Below, in pieces: positions 50,270-60,652 of a DNA stretch of 64,000 bases. Every line of letters begins with the position of its first letter. Position 1 is the first letter of the stretch. Location of the stretch: positions 868,001 through 932,000 of the forward strand of contig NZ_JALGBZ010000002.1 in the NCBI RefSeq assembly GCF_023757625.1. Reading direction: 5' to 3'. Source of the stretch: Halomonas sp. S3-1-1. GTDB taxonomy: Bacteria; Pseudomonadota; Gammaproteobacteria; Pseudomonadales; Halomonadaceae. Made by a program: the position numbers and the translations under genes. The notes under the pieces are model-generated. The model worked only from the letters and a program-made list of their open reading frames with translations, was not told where the DNA came from and searched no databases.

Positions 50270-50656
50270 ATGTCATCCACGTCCGCGCCAAGCCCTCAGA
50301 TAGTCCTGCGGCGCGCTCGCCGCAGCGGGCTTGCGCGCTGGTGGCTGGCAGGGCTTTTGGTCAGTTGCCTGCTGCCGGTGTCGCTGTCGCCGCTATCCGC
50401 CGTCAAAGCCAGCGAGCGGGCGGCGACGATCTGTCTTTGGGTGCCGGCCATCCTGCGTGTTCAGTCGCAGCGTTTGGCCCGTCGGCGTCGGGTTCGCTCC
50501 CTGCTGCGTCGTGTCAAAAAAATCACCGCGTGCCTGAAAAAGCGCCCTTCGATCGCCCCACGCCTTGCCTTGACCCGGGTCGCCGCCCGCGACGTGCTAA
50601 CCCAGCGCGGACCGCCCACCGTCCAGCCCCACTTTCGTTTTTACCATCTTGCTTGA
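50270..50656 (+). CDS. Putative SecM-like secretion-monitor leader peptide upstream of secA
   Basis: 128 codons ending 54 bp before secA, on the same strand and in the position SecM occupies in E. coli (lpxC-secM-secA). The N-terminus is signal-peptide-like: Arg-rich VLRRARRSG, a hydrophobic WWLAGLLVSCLLPVSLSPLSA, and a possible cleavage near AVKAS. The rest is very Arg-rich and shows no known domain. Near the C-terminus lies R113-G-P-P116 (TQRGPPTVQ), reminiscent of the R-A-G-P core of E. coli SecM and R-A-P-P-type arrest motifs. The start codon has GGGAG about 12 bases upstream, which is longer than ideal. That it is translated and stalls ribosomes is inference. Confidence 0.55.
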   Translation: MSSTSAPSPQIVLRRARRSGLARWWLAGLLVSCLLPVSLSPLSAVKASERAATICLWVPAILRVQSQRLARRRRVRSLLRRVKKITACLKKRPSIAPRLALTRVAARDVLTQRGPPTVQPHFRFYHLA

Positions 50657-50710
50657 AACAGCTTTTTTAAGGGTGCTCCGCTGGTGCGCTTGAAATGATT
50701 TGGAAACTTC

Positions 50711-53449
<2,739 letters not shown>

Positions 53450-53490
53450 CGCGCGCCCTAGCGCACCGATAGACGTTACAGGAGAAGAGC

Positions 53491-54708
53491 ATGGCGGTGG
53501 GTCACTGTCCGTTTCCAACGATGTCACCCCTTGACGGGGTGCGCCTGGGCTCCGCCATGGCGGGCATCAAAAAGCCTCAGCGCCGCGATCTGGTGGTTAT
53601 CGAGCTTCCAGACACTGCCGTCACGGCGGCTGTATTTACCCAAAACGCGTTTTGCGCCGCGCCGGTCATCACCGCCAAATCGCATTTGGTGGCAACGACG
53701 TCCTCGCGCTACTGGGTCATCAATACCGGCAACGCCAACGCCGGTACCGGCGAGCAGGGGCTGACAGATGCCAAACGCACCTGTCAGGCAGCGGCCGAGC
53801 AGGCTGGCGTTGCCAGCGAGCAGGTGCTGCCGTTCTCCACCGGTGTGATCGGCGAGCCGCTGCCCATGGAGCGGCTGCTGGCGGGGCTTCCTGACGCGTT
53901 CAAAGCGTTATCCAGCGATAGCGAGGCTTGGGAGCTTGCCGGTGAAGGGATACTGACCACCGATACCCGCGCCAAGGGCGCCACGGTCACCGCCGAGATC
54001 GACGGTGAGCGCTTTAGTATCAACGGCATCACCAAGGGCTCGGGCATGATCAAGCCCAACATGGCCACGATGCTTGGGTTCGTGGTGACCGACGTCAGCA
54101 TCGAGCAGTCGCTTATACAGCGTCTTCTGCGCGAAACCGTGGATCGCTCTTTCAATGCGATCACGGTGGATAGCGATACCTCGACCAACGACGCCTGCAT
54201 GCTCGCCGCGACCAACATCGGCCCACGTGTGGAAACCGATGAGCAGATCGCGGTGTTTCGCCAAGCGCTACAGGCCGTGATGACCGAGCTTGCTCAGATG
54301 ATCATTCGCGACGGCGAAGGGGCGACCAAGTTCATCACTTTGAACGTCGAAGGCGCTGCGAGCCGCCAGGAAGCGCTGGACGTCGGCTTTACCGTGGCGC
54401 ACTCGCCGCTGGTGAAGACCGCGCTCTATGCCAGTGACGCCAATTGGGGGCGGATTTTGGCCGCCGTCGGGCGCGCGCCGGTCGATGAATTCGACGTCAG
54501 CCGCGTGGTGATCGATCTGGGCGACGTGCGCCTGGTCGAAAATGGCGGACGGGCGGCGAGCTACAGTGAAGAGGCGGGCAGCCGGGTGATGAAAGGCGAG
54601 GAGATCACCATTCGTATCGATCTGGGCCGGGGCGATGCGCACGCGACCGTCTGGACTTCGGATCTATCGCACGACTACGTCTCCATCAACGCCGACTATC
54701 GAAGCTAG
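53491..54708 (+). CDS. argJ: Bifunctional ornithine acetyltransferase/N-acetylglutamate synthase ArgJ
   Basis: 405 residues. The autoproteolysis site is A192-T193 in KPNMATMLGF; GITKGSGMIKPN precedes it and NTGNANAGTG forms part of the oxyanion region. It recycles acetyl groups in the arginine cycle. The secA-argJ neighbour pair is also found in Pseudomonas. AGGAG sits seven bases before the ATG. Confidence 0.96.
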   Translation: MAVGHCPFPTMSPLDGVRLGSAMAGIKKPQRRDLVVIELPDTAVTAAVFTQNAFCAAPVITAKSHLVATTSSRYWVINTGNANAGTGEQGLTDAKRTCQAAAEQAGVASEQVLPFSTGVIGEPLPMERLLAGLPDAFKALSSDSEAWELAGEGILTTDTRAKGATVTAEIDGERFSINGITKGSGMIKPNMATMLGFVVTDVSIEQSLIQRLLRETVDRSFNAITVDSDTSTNDACMLAATNIGPRVETDEQIAVFRQALQAVMTELAQMIIRDGEGATKFITLNVEGAASRQEALDVGFTVAHSPLVKTALYASDANWGRILAAVGRAPVDEFDVSRVVIDLGDVRLVENGGRAASYSEEAGSRVMKGEEITIRIDLGRGDAHATVWTSDLSHDYVSINADYRS

Positions 54709-54817
54709 GCGCGCCGCCTTTTTAAAGTCGATGCTGGACAAGCGTGTTAGAACGCGATTTAGCTCTTTGTAGTCAAGTGCTCGGCTAGCCGGGCGCTCCA
54801 ATGTGGAAAAGAACGTC

Positions 54818-55774
54818 ATGAATGTAATGGTAAAACGACGGGTTCACGTCGCCGCGGCCGCCATCGTCAGCGCCGATAAAAAGCACGTACTGATCGCACG
54901 CCGACCCTCCAACGTCGATCACGGTGGCTTGTGGGAGTTTCCCGGCGGCAAGCTTGCGCCCTACGAAACCGGGCTCGAGGGCTTGAAGCGCGAGCTTCAC
55001 GAGGAACTCGGTGTCGAGATCCGCCGCGCCCAGCCGCTCATTCGCGTTCACCACGAGTACAGCGACAAGCACATCCTGCTCGACGTTTGGCAGGTGCACG
55101 AGTTCGCCGGCGAGCCCTTCGGGCGTGAAGGTCAGGCGGTTCGCTGGGTCGCGATGGAGGATTTGGTCGGCTACCCCTTCCCGGCGGCCAATCTGCCCAT
55201 TCTGCGCGCGGTAATGCTGCCCAAGGAGTACCTGATCACCGGCGAAGAGCCGGACGATACGCGCTTTGAAAGCCTTCTTCGCCGCGCGCTCGACGAGGAC
55301 GGCGTTCGCCTCGTTCAGCTGCGTGCCAAGGGCCTTGAGCGCGACGCCTACGTGCAGCGCGCCCAAACGGCGCTGGCGCTGTGCCGCGAGTTCGGCGCAA
55401 GGCTTCTGCTCAACGGCGAGCCGGAGCTGCTCGAGCAGGTCGATGCCGACGGTATTCACCTCACCAGCCAGCGCCTGATGGAGCTGGAGCGCCGTCCGAT
55501 CGGCGAGGGCAAGTGGCTCTCCGCCTCGACCCACGATCAGACCCAGCTCGATAAAGCCGCCACGCTTGGCTGCGACTTCGTGACGCTGTCGCCGCTTCGC
55601 ACCACGCCGTCGCATCCGGATGTAGCCCCGATGGGCTGGCACGACTTTCAGCAGCTCGTCGAGCGTGCCGGCATGCCGGTCTTCGCGCTTGGCGGCATGA
55701 CCCGTTTCGATGCCAACCACGCCCGCGCCGTCGGCGCCCAGGGCATCGCCTCGATTCGCGATTTCTGGAAGTAG
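54818..55774 (+). CDS. Nudix hydrolase (MutT-like) fused to a ThiE-like domain
   Basis: 318 residues from the ATG at 54818, with GGAAAAG upstream; ATGs at 54803 and 54827 are alternatives. Residues 1 to ~130 are a Nudix domain with the full Nudix box (GGKLAPYETGLEGLKRELHEELGV), like 8-oxo-dGTPase MutT. Residues ~140-318 are a ThiE/TenI-type TIM barrel (VQLRAKG, DADGIHL, FALGGMTRF). The ThiE metal-binding Asp in the usual IND and QDD motifs is replaced (LLNGEPEL; HLTSQRL), so thiamine phosphate synthesis is doubtful. Such fusions are known in Pseudomonas. The main activity is probably pool sanitation. Confidence 0.85.
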   Translation: MNVMVKRRVHVAAAAIVSADKKHVLIARRPSNVDHGGLWEFPGGKLAPYETGLEGLKRELHEELGVEIRRAQPLIRVHHEYSDKHILLDVWQVHEFAGEPFGREGQAVRWVAMEDLVGYPFPAANLPILRAVMLPKEYLITGEEPDDTRFESLLRRALDEDGVRLVQLRAKGLERDAYVQRAQTALALCREFGARLLLNGEPELLEQVDADGIHLTSQRLMELERRPIGEGKWLSASTHDQTQLDKAATLGCDFVTLSPLRTTPSHPDVAPMGWHDFQQLVERAGMPVFALGGMTRFDANHARAVGAQGIASIRDFWK

Positions 55775-55810
55775 CCCGCCAGGCGGCTCTGGCAGAACCC
55801 AGGCTTGAGC

Positions 55811-55843
55811 AAAAACGCCGGCGCATTCAGCGCCGGCGTTTTC
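55811..55843. terminator. Bidirectional terminator between Nudix-ThiE and aguB
   Basis: AAAACGCCGGCGC (55812-55824) pairs perfectly with GCGCCGGCGTTTT (55830-55842) around an ATTCA loop. It serves the convergent Nudix-ThiE and aguB genes. Confidence 0.9.
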
Positions 55844-55864
55844 GTATGGAGTGAGGAGGGCGTT

Positions 55865-56767
55865 TCAGTCGCGATAGCGCCGCGTCAGATCGCCGTAGCC
55901 GTCCACGCGGCGGTCGCGCAGGTAAGGCCAGATGCGCCGGGTGCGCTCGCTTTTTTCCATATCGAGAGTGACCACCAGCTGCTCGGTCTCGGTGCCTGCG
56001 TGGGCCAGAAGCTCGCCCTGGGGGCCGCAGACGAAGCTGCCGCCCCAGAAGTCGATGCCCGAGCCGACGCCAGAGTGGTCCGGCTCGAAGCCGACGCGAT
56101 TGGCCACCAGCACCGGCAAGCCGTTGGCCACGCCGTGGGCGCGCTGAATCAGCGTCCAGGCCTCCTTCTGGCGGGCCTGCTCCTGCTCATCGTCGGTTTT
56201 GTCCCAGCCGATCGCGGTGGGGTAGAGCAGAAGCTCCGCACCCGAGAGTGCCATGAGCCGCGCCGCCTCCGGATACCACTGATCCCAGCACACCAGCACG
56301 CCGAGCCGACCAACGGAGGTATCGATGGGCGTGAAGCCCTCGCCCCGACGCTCGTCGACGTCGCCTGGGGTGAAGTAGAACTTCTCATAAAAGCCCGGAT
56401 CGTCGGGAATGTGCATCTTGCGATACTGACCGACGCGCCCGCGCGCGCCATCGAAAACCACCGCCGTGTTGTGGTAGAGCCCCGCGGCGCGCTTTTCGAA
56501 AATCGAGCCGACCAGCACGATATCGAGCTCGCGGGCAAGCGCTTCCAGGCGCTGACTCGTCGGCCCGTCCAGCGGCTCGGCCAGGTCAAACAGCGCCGGG
56601 TCCTCGTACTGACAGAAGTAGTGGGTGGCGTGAAGCTCCTGGAGCAGCACGAGCTTCGCCCCGCGCCCGGCGGCGGCGCGCACGCCCTCGTCCGAGGCCG
56701 CAAGGCTCTTCTCCTTGTCCGGCCAGGCGTTTTGCTGAATGACGGCGACGGTCAGTTCTCGGCTCAT
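55865..56767 (-). CDS. aguB: N-carbamoylputrescine amidase AguB
   Basis: 300 residues of the nitrilase superfamily. The catalytic triad is visible: Glu in LVLLQELHATHYFCQ, Lys in RKMHIPDDPGFYEKFYFTPGD, and Cys in GVLVCWDQWYPEAAR. It releases putrescine, CO2 and ammonia from N-carbamoylputrescine, after the AguA step. The ATG overlaps the aguA stop in ATGA and has AAGGAGG four bases upstream. Confidence 0.95.
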   Translation of the reverse strand: MSRELTVAVIQQNAWPDKEKSLAASDEGVRAAAGRGAKLVLLQELHATHYFCQYEDPALFDLAEPLDGPTSQRLEALARELDIVLVGSIFEKRAAGLYHNTAVVFDGARGRVGQYRKMHIPDDPGFYEKFYFTPGDVDERRGEGFTPIDTSVGRLGVLVCWDQWYPEAARLMALSGAELLLYPTAIGWDKTDDEQEQARQKEAWTLIQRAHGVANGLPVLVANRVGFEPDHSGVGSGIDFWGGSFVCGPQGELLAHAGTETEQLVVTLDMEKSERTRRIWPYLRDRRVDGYGDLTRRYRD

Positions 56768-57834
56768 GAGGCCTCCTTGAAACGTGCGGCGTTGAGCGTG
56801 CCTTGGGGTAGCTGCATGGTCAAACAGTGCAGGCTGCCGTGCTGGCGAATTACGCTTTGGCACTCGATGGGAACGATCTGGCGCTCCGGGAAGGCCTGGG
56901 CCAGGGCGTTGAGCGCCTCCAGATCCGCCGGGTCGGCGTAGGTCGGCACGAGCACGGCGCCGTTGATGATGGTGAAGTTGGCGTAAGTCGCGGGCAGGCG
57001 ATGGCCGTCGTCTTGATCGAACGCCGCCGCCGGCCACGGCAGGGCGACCAAACGGTAGGGTTCGCCGTTTGTCTGGCGAAACCCCTGGAGCTCGGCCTCC
57101 ATCGCTTTTAGCGCCGCGTAGTGCGGGTCCGTTTCATCGTCGCAGCGCACGTAGGCGATGGTGTCAGTGCTGCAAAAGCGCGCCAGCGTATCGATGTGGC
57201 TGTCGGTGTCGTCGCCCTCGAGATAGCCGTTTTCGAGCCATAGAACGCGCTCGACGCCAAAGTCCGCCTTGAGCGCTTGCTCGACCTCTGCCTGGGAAAG
57301 CGTTGGATTACGGTTCGGGTTCAAAAGGCACGCTTTGGTGGTCAAGAGCGTGACCTGACCGTCGGTTTCGACACCGCCGCCCTCGAGCACCATTGTGCGC
57401 GGCAGTACCGGGCAGGCCCAGACGTTTTGCGCACCGAGCGCTTGGGTCAGGGCGTTGTCGCGGCTGGCGGGAAACTTGCCGCCCCAGCCGGTGAAGGTGT
57501 AATCGAGCAGCGCCATGTCGCCGTTTTGCGTCATAACGCCGAGTGGGCCGTGATCCCGCGCCCAGGTATCGTCGGTATCGGCCTCGACCAGCAGCAGCCG
57601 CTCGCCGGGGACGCCAAGGGTCGCAAAGCGGGATTCGAGGCGCGCACGTGTGGCGGCATCCGGCACGCTTAGGATAACGCGCTGAAAGCGCGCAGCGGCC
57701 AGCACGATGCGCTCCATCGTTGCCTCGATACGCTCTAAAAGCGGCTGCCAGTCACCGTCGGCGCGCGGCCAGGTGAGCTGCAGGCCGTCCTGAGGGTGCC
57801 ATTCCGGCAGCAAACGGTAGGGAAAAGTTGCCAA
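56764..57834 (-). CDS. aguA: Agmatine deiminase AguA (porphyromonas-type)
   Basis: 356 residues from a TTG at 57834; no ATG or GTG occurs near the expected N-terminus, which should lie just before LLPEWHPQDGLQLTWP. Guanidine-group-modifying fold: DTDDTWARDHGPLGV, LEGGGVETDG, GDDTDSHIDTLARF and the catalytic Cys337 in GSLHCLTMQLP. It converts agmatine to N-carbamoylputrescine, feeding AguB. The frame stays open to 57924, also with TTG. Start uncertain, function secure. Confidence 0.9.
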   Translation of the reverse strand: MATFPYRLLPEWHPQDGLQLTWPRADGDWQPLLERIEATMERIVLAAARFQRVILSVPDAATRARLESRFATLGVPGERLLLVEADTDDTWARDHGPLGVMTQNGDMALLDYTFTGWGGKFPASRDNALTQALGAQNVWACPVLPRTMVLEGGGVETDGQVTLLTTKACLLNPNRNPTLSQAEVEQALKADFGVERVLWLENGYLEGDDTDSHIDTLARFCSTDTIAYVRCDDETDPHYAALKAMEAELQGFRQTNGEPYRLVALPWPAAAFDQDDGHRLPATYANFTIINGAVLVPTYADPADLEALNALAQAFPERQIVPIECQSVIRQHGSLHCLTMQLPQGTLNAARFKEAS

Positions 57835-58035
57835 GGATGAGTGCTCTCGTTGCCAAGGAAAACGCCGGCGTCGATACCGGCCAAAAGGCGCAATGTAGGG
57901 GGTCGCTGGGCAAGTTGCAAGCAAGCCAGGACCTGCCGGGCGGGTGCGAAGGATTGCGCTTACCCGGCGCGTTTACCCATGCAGGGCGGGCAAAAAAACC
58001 GTACCATGGGCGCCAGTTAACCAAGGAATGACGCC

Positions 58036-59277
58036 ATGCTTGATCGTTTGCCTTTTCTGGTGGGGCTGCGCTACGTGCGCGCTAAACGCCGGAACCACTT
58101 TATATCGTTTATTTCGCTGATTTCCATGCTGGGGCTCACGCTCGGCGTGACCGTGCTGATTCTAGTATTGTCAGTGATGAACGGCTTCGATTACGAACTT
58201 CGCACTCGCATTCTGGGCATGGTGCCCCACACCAAGATCGAATACCGCCCGGGGCTCGTGGAATGGGAGGCGTTGGCCGACCGTCTGATCGAGCGCGACC
58301 GGGTGATCGGTGTCGCCCCCTACGTCGAGCAGCAGGGCATGTTCTCGGCCAGCGGGCGCAATCAGGGTGCGATGGTGACCGGCATCGACCCGGCCTGGGA
58401 AGACCAAGTGTCGATCATCGGCGATCACATGCGCGAAGGCGAGCTAAGTGATCTGGCGCCGGACTCCTGGAACGTGGTGCTCGGCTCGATGCTCGCCAAC
58501 CGGCTGGGCGTCGGGGTCGGCGACCGTGTCACGCTGTTGGTGCCCGAGGCCTCGATCACCCCCGCGGGTGTTTTCCCACGGCTAAAACGCTTCACCGTCA
58601 GCGGTATCTTCAGCGTCGGGGCGGATCTCGACGGAAGCCTTGCCTACGCCAATATCTCGGATATGCAGACGCTGGCGCGGCTGGGCGACGCCATTGGCGG
58701 GCTGCGTTTGGAGCTCGACGATCTGTTCGCCGCCGGTAGCGAAACTCAAGCGATCGTCAACGATCTCGGCCCAGGCTACATCGGCCGCGACTGGACCTTC
58801 ACCCAAGGAAGTCTCTTTCAGGCGATCCAGATGGAGAAGCGCATGATCGGGCTGCTGCTGACCGTGATCGTCGCGGTGGCCGCGTTCAATATCGTCTCCA
58901 CACTGGTCATGGTGGTCACGGACAAGCGCGCCGACATCGCTATTTTGCGCACCATCGGCGCCACGCCGCGCTCGATCATGGGCATCTTCATCGTGCAGGG
59001 TTTGACCATCGGCATCATTGGTATCGCGCTTGGCGTGTTGGCCGGCGTCGTGCTGGCGCTGACGATTTCGGACGTGATCGGCTGGTTCGAATCCGTTACC
59101 GGCATTCAGTTTCTCGATTCCGGCGTCTACTTCGTCAGCCACCTGCCCTCGAAACTGATTTTCAGCGACATTCGCAATATCGTACTCGCCGCCTTCGGCC
59201 TAACCTTCCTGTCGACGCTCTATCCTGCCTGGCGGGCCGCGCGCGTGCAGCCGGCGGACGTACTGCGCTATGAATAA
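58036..59277 (+). CDS. Lipoprotein-release ABC permease, LolC/LolE family
   Basis: 413 residues with the type VII ABC layout: an N-terminal helix (FISFISLISMLGLTLGVTVLILVLSVMNGF), a periplasmic MacB-like domain, and three C-terminal helices (LLLTVIVAVAAFNIVSTLVMV...). A LolC-like hook segment is visible as PEASITPAGVFPRLKRF. It extracts mature lipoproteins to LolA. Only this permease accompanies lolD here, which suggests a LolF-type homodimeric exporter. AAGGAA precedes the ATG. Confidence 0.9.
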   Translation: MLDRLPFLVGLRYVRAKRRNHFISFISLISMLGLTLGVTVLILVLSVMNGFDYELRTRILGMVPHTKIEYRPGLVEWEALADRLIERDRVIGVAPYVEQQGMFSASGRNQGAMVTGIDPAWEDQVSIIGDHMREGELSDLAPDSWNVVLGSMLANRLGVGVGDRVTLLVPEASITPAGVFPRLKRFTVSGIFSVGADLDGSLAYANISDMQTLARLGDAIGGLRLELDDLFAAGSETQAIVNDLGPGYIGRDWTFTQGSLFQAIQMEKRMIGLLLTVIVAVAAFNIVSTLVMVVTDKRADIAILRTIGATPRSIMGIFIVQGLTIGIIGIALGVLAGVVLALTISDVIGWFESVTGIQFLDSGVYFVSHLPSKLIFSDIRNIVLAAFGLTFLSTLYPAWRAARVQPADVLRYE

Positions 59278-59287
59278 GGACGCGCCC

Positions 59288-60007
59288 ATGACCACAGCCA
59301 CTTCCCACGCCCCGGTGATGCTCTCCTGTCAGTCGCTCACCCGCGTCTACAGCGAAGGACCCCAGGACCTCACGGTGCTCGACGGGCTCACCCTCGAGGT
59401 GCGCGCCGGCGAGCGCGTGGCCATCGTCGGAAGCTCTGGCTCCGGCAAGACTACGCTTTTGAACCTGCTCGGCGGGCTCGACCGCCCAAGCAAGGGCAGC
59501 ATCACCATCGCCGACGAGTCGCTGGCCGGGCTCAACGAAACCCAGCTTGGCCACTTTCGCAACCGCTACATCGGCTTCGTCTATCAGTTTCACCACCTGC
59601 TGGCGGAGTTCAGCGCGCTGGAGAACGCAGCGCTGCCGCTGATCATTCGCGGTCAGCGCAAAAAGGTCGCTGAAGAGCGCGCCATGCAGATTCTCGAGCG
59701 GGTAGGAATGAAGGCGCGGGCGGATCACAAGCCCGGCGAGCTCTCCGGCGGCGAGCGCCAGCGCGTGGCGATCGCACGCGCGTTGGTCACCGACCCGAGC
59801 TTGGTGCTGATGGATGAGCCGACCGGCAACCTGGACCAAACCACCGCCGGCACCATCCTGAGCTTGATGGACGAACTCGCCCGCGAAAGCGCCTGCGCTT
59901 TCGTGATCGTGACCCACGATGTAGGCCTTGCCGCCCATCAGGATCGCGTCATGCGCCTGAACGGCGGGCGCCTGGAGAACGACACGCCCGGCACTTCATT
60001 CGAGTAG
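59288..60007 (+). CDS. lolD: Lipoprotein-release ABC ATPase LolD
   Basis: 239 residues from an ATG with AAGGA seven bases upstream; an earlier ATG at 59270 overlaps the permease gene. Walker A GSSGSGKTT, LolD-type Q-loop YIGFVYQFHHLLAEFSALEN, signature LSGGERQRVAIARAL and Walker B LVLMDEPTGNLD. It powers the adjacent permease. Confidence 0.95.
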   Translation: MTTATSHAPVMLSCQSLTRVYSEGPQDLTVLDGLTLEVRAGERVAIVGSSGSGKTTLLNLLGGLDRPSKGSITIADESLAGLNETQLGHFRNRYIGFVYQFHHLLAEFSALENAALPLIIRGQRKKVAEERAMQILERVGMKARADHKPGELSGGERQRVAIARALVTDPSLVLMDEPTGNLDQTTAGTILSLMDELARESACAFVIVTHDVGLAAHQDRVMRLNGGRLENDTPGTSFE

Positions 60008-60009
60008 CG

Positions 60010-60561
60010 CTACTTGTCGAACTCGGATTCGATTTTGGCCCGACGCCGCCGACGCTTTTGTCGGCGGCGTTTCCAGTTGTAGGAGACGTGCCAGCGCCAC
60101 AGCAGGCGAATGGTCACGTTAGCGAGTACGGCGAGCACGACCGCCGTGACGATCGAGCCTAGAAACAGCGGCGGCAAGATGTCGTGCATCTGCTCGGCCA
60201 GCCAGCGCGTCGAAATGCGCGACGGCGCCTCGCGCACCGGCGCCCCCATCAAGAACGTTCCCACCCGATAGTTGAAGTAGAAGATCACCGGCATGGTCAG
60301 CGGATTGGTGATCCAGACCAGACTTACCGACAGCGCCAGATTGCAGCGCCCGATCCGCGCGCCGAGCGCGGCCAACATCATCTGCAGCGGAATCGGCAGC
60401 AGGGCGCAAAAAATACCGACGCTAAAGGCGTTGGCCACGCTTTTACGCGTCAACAGCCAAAGCCCGGGGTCGGCGATCAAGGGCGCCATGAAGCGAAGCG
60501 ATCGCTGGCGTCTCAGGGTGTCGGGCTTGGGCATGTAGCGCTGCAGGAAACGGCGCGGCAT
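60010..60561 (-). CDS. DUF2062 membrane protein
   Basis: 183 residues. The DUF2062 core is visible: SVANAFSVGIFCALLPIPLQMMLAALGARIGRCNLALSVSLVWITNPLTMPVIFYFNYRVG condensed into two hydrophobic segments, with a third helix (LFLGSIVTAVVLAVLANVTIRLLW) and a very basic C-terminus. Function is unknown; in many gammaproteobacteria it lies near comEC or lol genes. It is convergent with lolD (2-bp gap) and divergent from comEC. Confidence 0.82.
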   Translation of the reverse strand: MPRRFLQRYMPKPDTLRRQRSLRFMAPLIADPGLWLLTRKSVANAFSVGIFCALLPIPLQMMLAALGARIGRCNLALSVSLVWITNPLTMPVIFYFNYRVGTFLMGAPVREAPSRISTRWLAEQMHDILPPLFLGSIVTAVVLAVLANVTIRLLWRWHVSYNWKRRRQKRRRRRAKIESEFDK

Positions 60562-60652
60562 GTCGGTTACTCTTTGAAGTAGTGCGCTCCATTATCCACA
60601 TCGCGCGCCGCGAAGGCTACGCCGGTCGTCACGCGCCGGCTTGGGGGTGAAC

